DNA of 13,316 bases. It comes from Geobacter sp. UBA6802 (GTDB lineage: Bacteria; Desulfobacterota; Desulfuromonadia; Geobacterales; Pseudopelobacteraceae). Position 1 is the stretch's first letter. Each line of letters begins with the position of its first letter. Both the position numbers and the translations under genes were made by a program. The stretch covers positions 1 through 13,316 of the forward strand of contig DKFG01000011.1 in assembly GCA_002452325.1 (NCBI GenBank). Reading direction: 5' to 3'. The notes below the pieces were generated by a model. It was not told the origin of the DNA. It saw only the letters and a program-made list of their open reading frames with translations, and did no database searches. Shown here in pieces: positions 12,091 to 13,316 of the stretch.

Positions 12091-12211
12091 TCGCCTCCGC
12101 TTGGTCCTGGCCGATGCTGATAACGTTTTTATCAGCAAGCTGCATCAGGTCGCTATGCTGGTTCGAAATGGTATGGGCTTTGATGCTGCCTATAGAAAGG
12201 TTTTCAAATGA
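12077..12211 (+). CDS. Hypothetical protein of element C, 44 aa
   Basis: Reading from the ATG at 12077 gives MTLPDRLRLVLADADNVFIS, then KLHQVAMLVRNGMGFDAAYR and KVFK. It is short and probably two amphipathic helices. It overlaps the upstream gene by 14 bases and the downstream gene by four (ATGA), a double coupling that argues for a real gene despite its size. I recognise no family. Confidence 0.6.
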   Translation: MTLPDRLRLVLADADNVFISKLHQVAMLVRNGMGFDAAYRKVFK

Positions 12212-12399
12212 GCGCTACGGGCTTTCTCTTTGTTGCAGTTCGCCAGCTTGAAGAACGTTTGGTGAGCATTGAGGAGTTTCTGTCTCAGAACTCCGGCTAT
12301 GTCCCCCCGGTGATCGGCACCGGGCGTCTGTTTGCCGCCTCTTTGGCGGCAACGGACGCCCGGGCCGAAACCGAAGAAACGGAGCCGTTAGCAGTGTAA
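12208..12399 (+). CDS. Hypothetical protein of element C, 63 aa
   Basis: A 63-aa protein. The N-terminal half (LFVAVRQLEERLVSIEEFLS, about 7-26) forms a likely helix or short coiled coil. The C-terminal part is Ala/Thr/Glu-rich and acidic (DARAETEETEPLAV). There is no clear membrane segment. The start overlaps the previous stop (ATGA). It is the last gene before the intergenic region, and a hairpin follows 20 bases later. Function unknown. Confidence 0.6.
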   Translation: MSATGFLFVAVRQLEERLVSIEEFLSQNSGYVPPVIGTGRLFAASLAATDARAETEETEPLAV

Positions 12400-12418
12400 G
12401 AGCAGTTGATAAAAAAGA

Positions 12419-12466
12419 GCCCCTTCCGATTGATTCCCTCGCCAAAGTGATCCAATCGTAAGGGGC
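12419..12466 (+). terminator. Long hairpin after the small-gene operon
   Basis: GCCCCTTCCGATTG (12419-12432) pairs with CAATCGTAAGGGGC (12453-12466) with one mismatch and a 20-nt loop. It stands 20 bases after the last small gene. A T-run after it is lacking, so a packaging-signal role is as likely as termination. Confidence 0.45.
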
Positions 12467-12513
12467 CGGTCAGGAGGGCTTTCTTGCGCCCCGCTCCCTC
12501 TATTTGTATAGCA

Positions 12514-12550
12514 GGAAATATATATTTTGTCTTTTGGAAATATATATTTC
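12514..12550. repeat. Direct repeat of an AT palindrome (operator pair)
   Basis: GGAAATATATATTT occurs at 12514 and again at 12536, 22 bp apart (two helical turns). Each contains the palindrome AAATATATATTT, and the second extends to GAAATATATATTTC. Paired palindromes on one face of the helix upstream of rep suggest binding by a dimeric repressor or a replication accessory protein. Confidence 0.5.
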
Positions 12551-12809
12551 ACTGCCAAAAATGGCAGTTAGTTCCAGTGAATGTTTTAGCCTGGCTGTCG
12601 GTGGTGGTTGGTTTGACTTTCCGGGTTATAGTATCACCCGGAAAAAGTCTCAAATTTGAGACTCTCAGAAAGATCAACTCTGTCTATCGACTTGCAACGT
12701 TTGTTTGGATCGTAAACCGGACAGTCCTTGTAATACTGTCCGGTAGTCCCATTTTGAAACACAGCTCACACATTTCACCCCTTAGATGTCTGGATGCTTG
12801 GGGTGAATC

Positions 12810-13316
12810 ATGATTGATTGGACTACATTGATTTTTCATGATCTGTCTATCGATCTTCCAGTTGATAAAGTTGCAAGGTTTAGCCATGACGGCGATATTC
12901 AATATGTTACCGAATGCGCCCACAATATAAAATTTGATGAAGGTTCGTTCTCTGAGAACGTGAACGTAAGAAATTCACCCTATGGCCTGCGAGTTGACGG
13001 CAACCCTTCCAAGTGGTTGCAGGCACATAATCTATTTGGCCGTTATTCTTGGGACGTTGTTGATCGTTGGGTCTACGATATAGCAAAGCGTCTTGGTAAT
13101 ATTTCGGTGTATCGTGGATTTGAGCGTCAACAATACCATGTTACCCGGGTTGATCTGACGGAATCCTTTACAGTTGCCGGTTGTGTTGATTCGTATCTCG
13201 ACGCAATTCTTCAGTTTGCCAATAGCCGCTATGGCCGCGCTGATCGAAGGCCTAAAAACGGTTCAACGGTTTATTTTCAGCAAGATTCAGATAGTACTAC
13301 TCCGACAGATAATGTT
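12810..13316 (+). CDS. Phage replication initiator, gpII/X (Phage_CRI) type, partial
   Basis: 169 residues are visible, beginning MIDWTTLIFHDLSIDLPVDK; the C-terminus lies outside the window. The segments KWLQAHNLFG (68-77), VTRVDLTESF (111-120) and NGSTVYF (150-156) align with phage f1 gpII (KVLQGHNVFG, ISRIDATFSA, WESTVTW). That family nicks the plus strand in rolling-circle replication of Ff-type phages. The later catalytic tyrosine region is not in view. GGGGTG upstream of the ATG is the likely Shine-Dalgarno, and it is part of a perfect eight-pair hairpin (12774-12807). Translation may therefore be regulated by structure or protein binding, as gpV does for gpII in Ff. Confidence 0.85.
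   Translation, partial: MIDWTTLIFHDLSIDLPVDKVARFSHDGDIQYVTECAHNIKFDEGSFSENVNVRNSPYGLRVDGNPSKWLQAHNLFGRYSWDVVDRWVYDIAKRLGNISVYRGFERQQYHVTRVDLTESFTVAGCVDSYLDAILQFANSRYGRADRRPKNGSTVYFQQDSDSTTPTDNV

Larger units (their letters stand above)
12400..12809. other. Hairpin-rich intergenic region of element C (origin/packaging candidate)
   Basis: I call no gene in these 410 bp. In order they hold: an imperfect 14-pair hairpin (12419-12466); the repeat pair described separately (12514-12550); ACTGCCA-AAAA-TGGCAGT (12551-12568); CCGGGT/ACCCGG (12621-12641); the 18-bp palindrome AGTCTCAAATTTGAGACT (12646-12663); ACCGGACAGT/ACTGTCCGGT with a 9-nt loop (12716-12744); and TTCACCCC/GGGGTGAA (12774-12807), ending two bases before the Rep ATG. 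Packing of hairpins directly upstream of a gpII-type gene is the hallmark of the Ff intergenic region, which holds packaging signal and both replication origins. Individual roles are inferred. Confidence 0.65.
11836..13316. mobile_element. Element C: second replicon type beside dif, partial
   Basis: Rightward genes begin 20 bp after site 3: three small overlapping genes, a hairpin-rich intergenic region, and a gpII/X-type Rep cut by the window end. A filamentous phage or satellite integrated at dif is the simplest reading. Its right boundary, and any capsid or assembly genes, lie outside the window. Confidence 0.65.

Noticed and set aside
12215..12445. Leftward 76-codon frame over the last small gene of element C
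   Set aside because: Antisense to a gene supported by double ATGA-type coupling; no ribosome site or recognisable domain.
12484..12813. Open 109-codon rightward frame through the element C intergenic region, ending in an ATGA overlap with rep
   Set aside because: It needs a TTG start without a good ribosome site, contains most of the hairpins and palindromes, and shows no family features. The ATGA overlap is suggestive but probably chance; protein evidence or homologues would change this view.

Overview
The left 3.7 kb is ordinary chromosome: a partial ParA-type ATPase gene, xseA, and a leftward infA-efp-epmA cluster (IF-1, EF-P and the EF-P lysyltransferase). Gene content and protein style suggest a Geobacter-like (Desulfuromonadia, 'deltaproteobacterial') host. 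This is inference; no rRNA or other marker is present.

Everything to the right looks like a tandem array of single-stranded-DNA (filamentous phage type) elements at the chromosomal dif locus. Three copies of a 17-bp core, CGCCCATAAGATATATT, lie at 3772, 5514 and 11821. Each has the layout of a XerCD site: an 11-bp XerC arm, a 6-bp centre GATATA, then an 11-bp XerD arm. Only the third copy has a dif-like XerD arm (TTATGTAAAGT; E. coli dif has TTATGTTAAAT). The first two carry unrelated XerD-side sequence, as expected for junctions of phages that integrate with host XerC/XerD (CTXphi-type IMEX).

Element A (about 3781-5522, 1.7 kb) has no coat, assembly or full Rep gene. It encodes a HTH protein, a ribbon-helix-helix protein and an unknown 171-aa protein. 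It also keeps a replication-origin hairpin embedded in a decayed N-terminal scrap of a rep gene. It looks like a satellite dependent on a helper.

Element B (about 5523-11829, 6.3 kb) is an apparently complete inovirus prophage. One leftward operon encodes a zinc ribbon protein, a C5-methyltransferase-like protein, Rep (Rep_trans type), an unknown 140-aa protein, a candidate ssDNA-binding protein, small coat or cap proteins, a leaderless Pf3-like major coat protein, a pIII/TspB-like adhesin, a pVI-like protein and a Zot/pI assembly ATPase. One oppositely oriented gene encodes a topoisomerase-type C4 zinc finger; in the circular form it would be divergent from the operon, as rstR is in CTXphi. 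No integrase and no pIV secretin are encoded.

Element C (from about 11836 to beyond the window end) runs rightwards. It has three small overlapping unknown genes, a 400-bp hairpin-rich intergenic region, and the start of a Rep of a different family (gpII/X, Phage_CRI type). A perfect 8-bp-stem hairpin is shared between element A (5236-5259) and the rep gene of element B (10867-10890). It is the best candidate for a common replication origin, through which B's Rep could replicate A.
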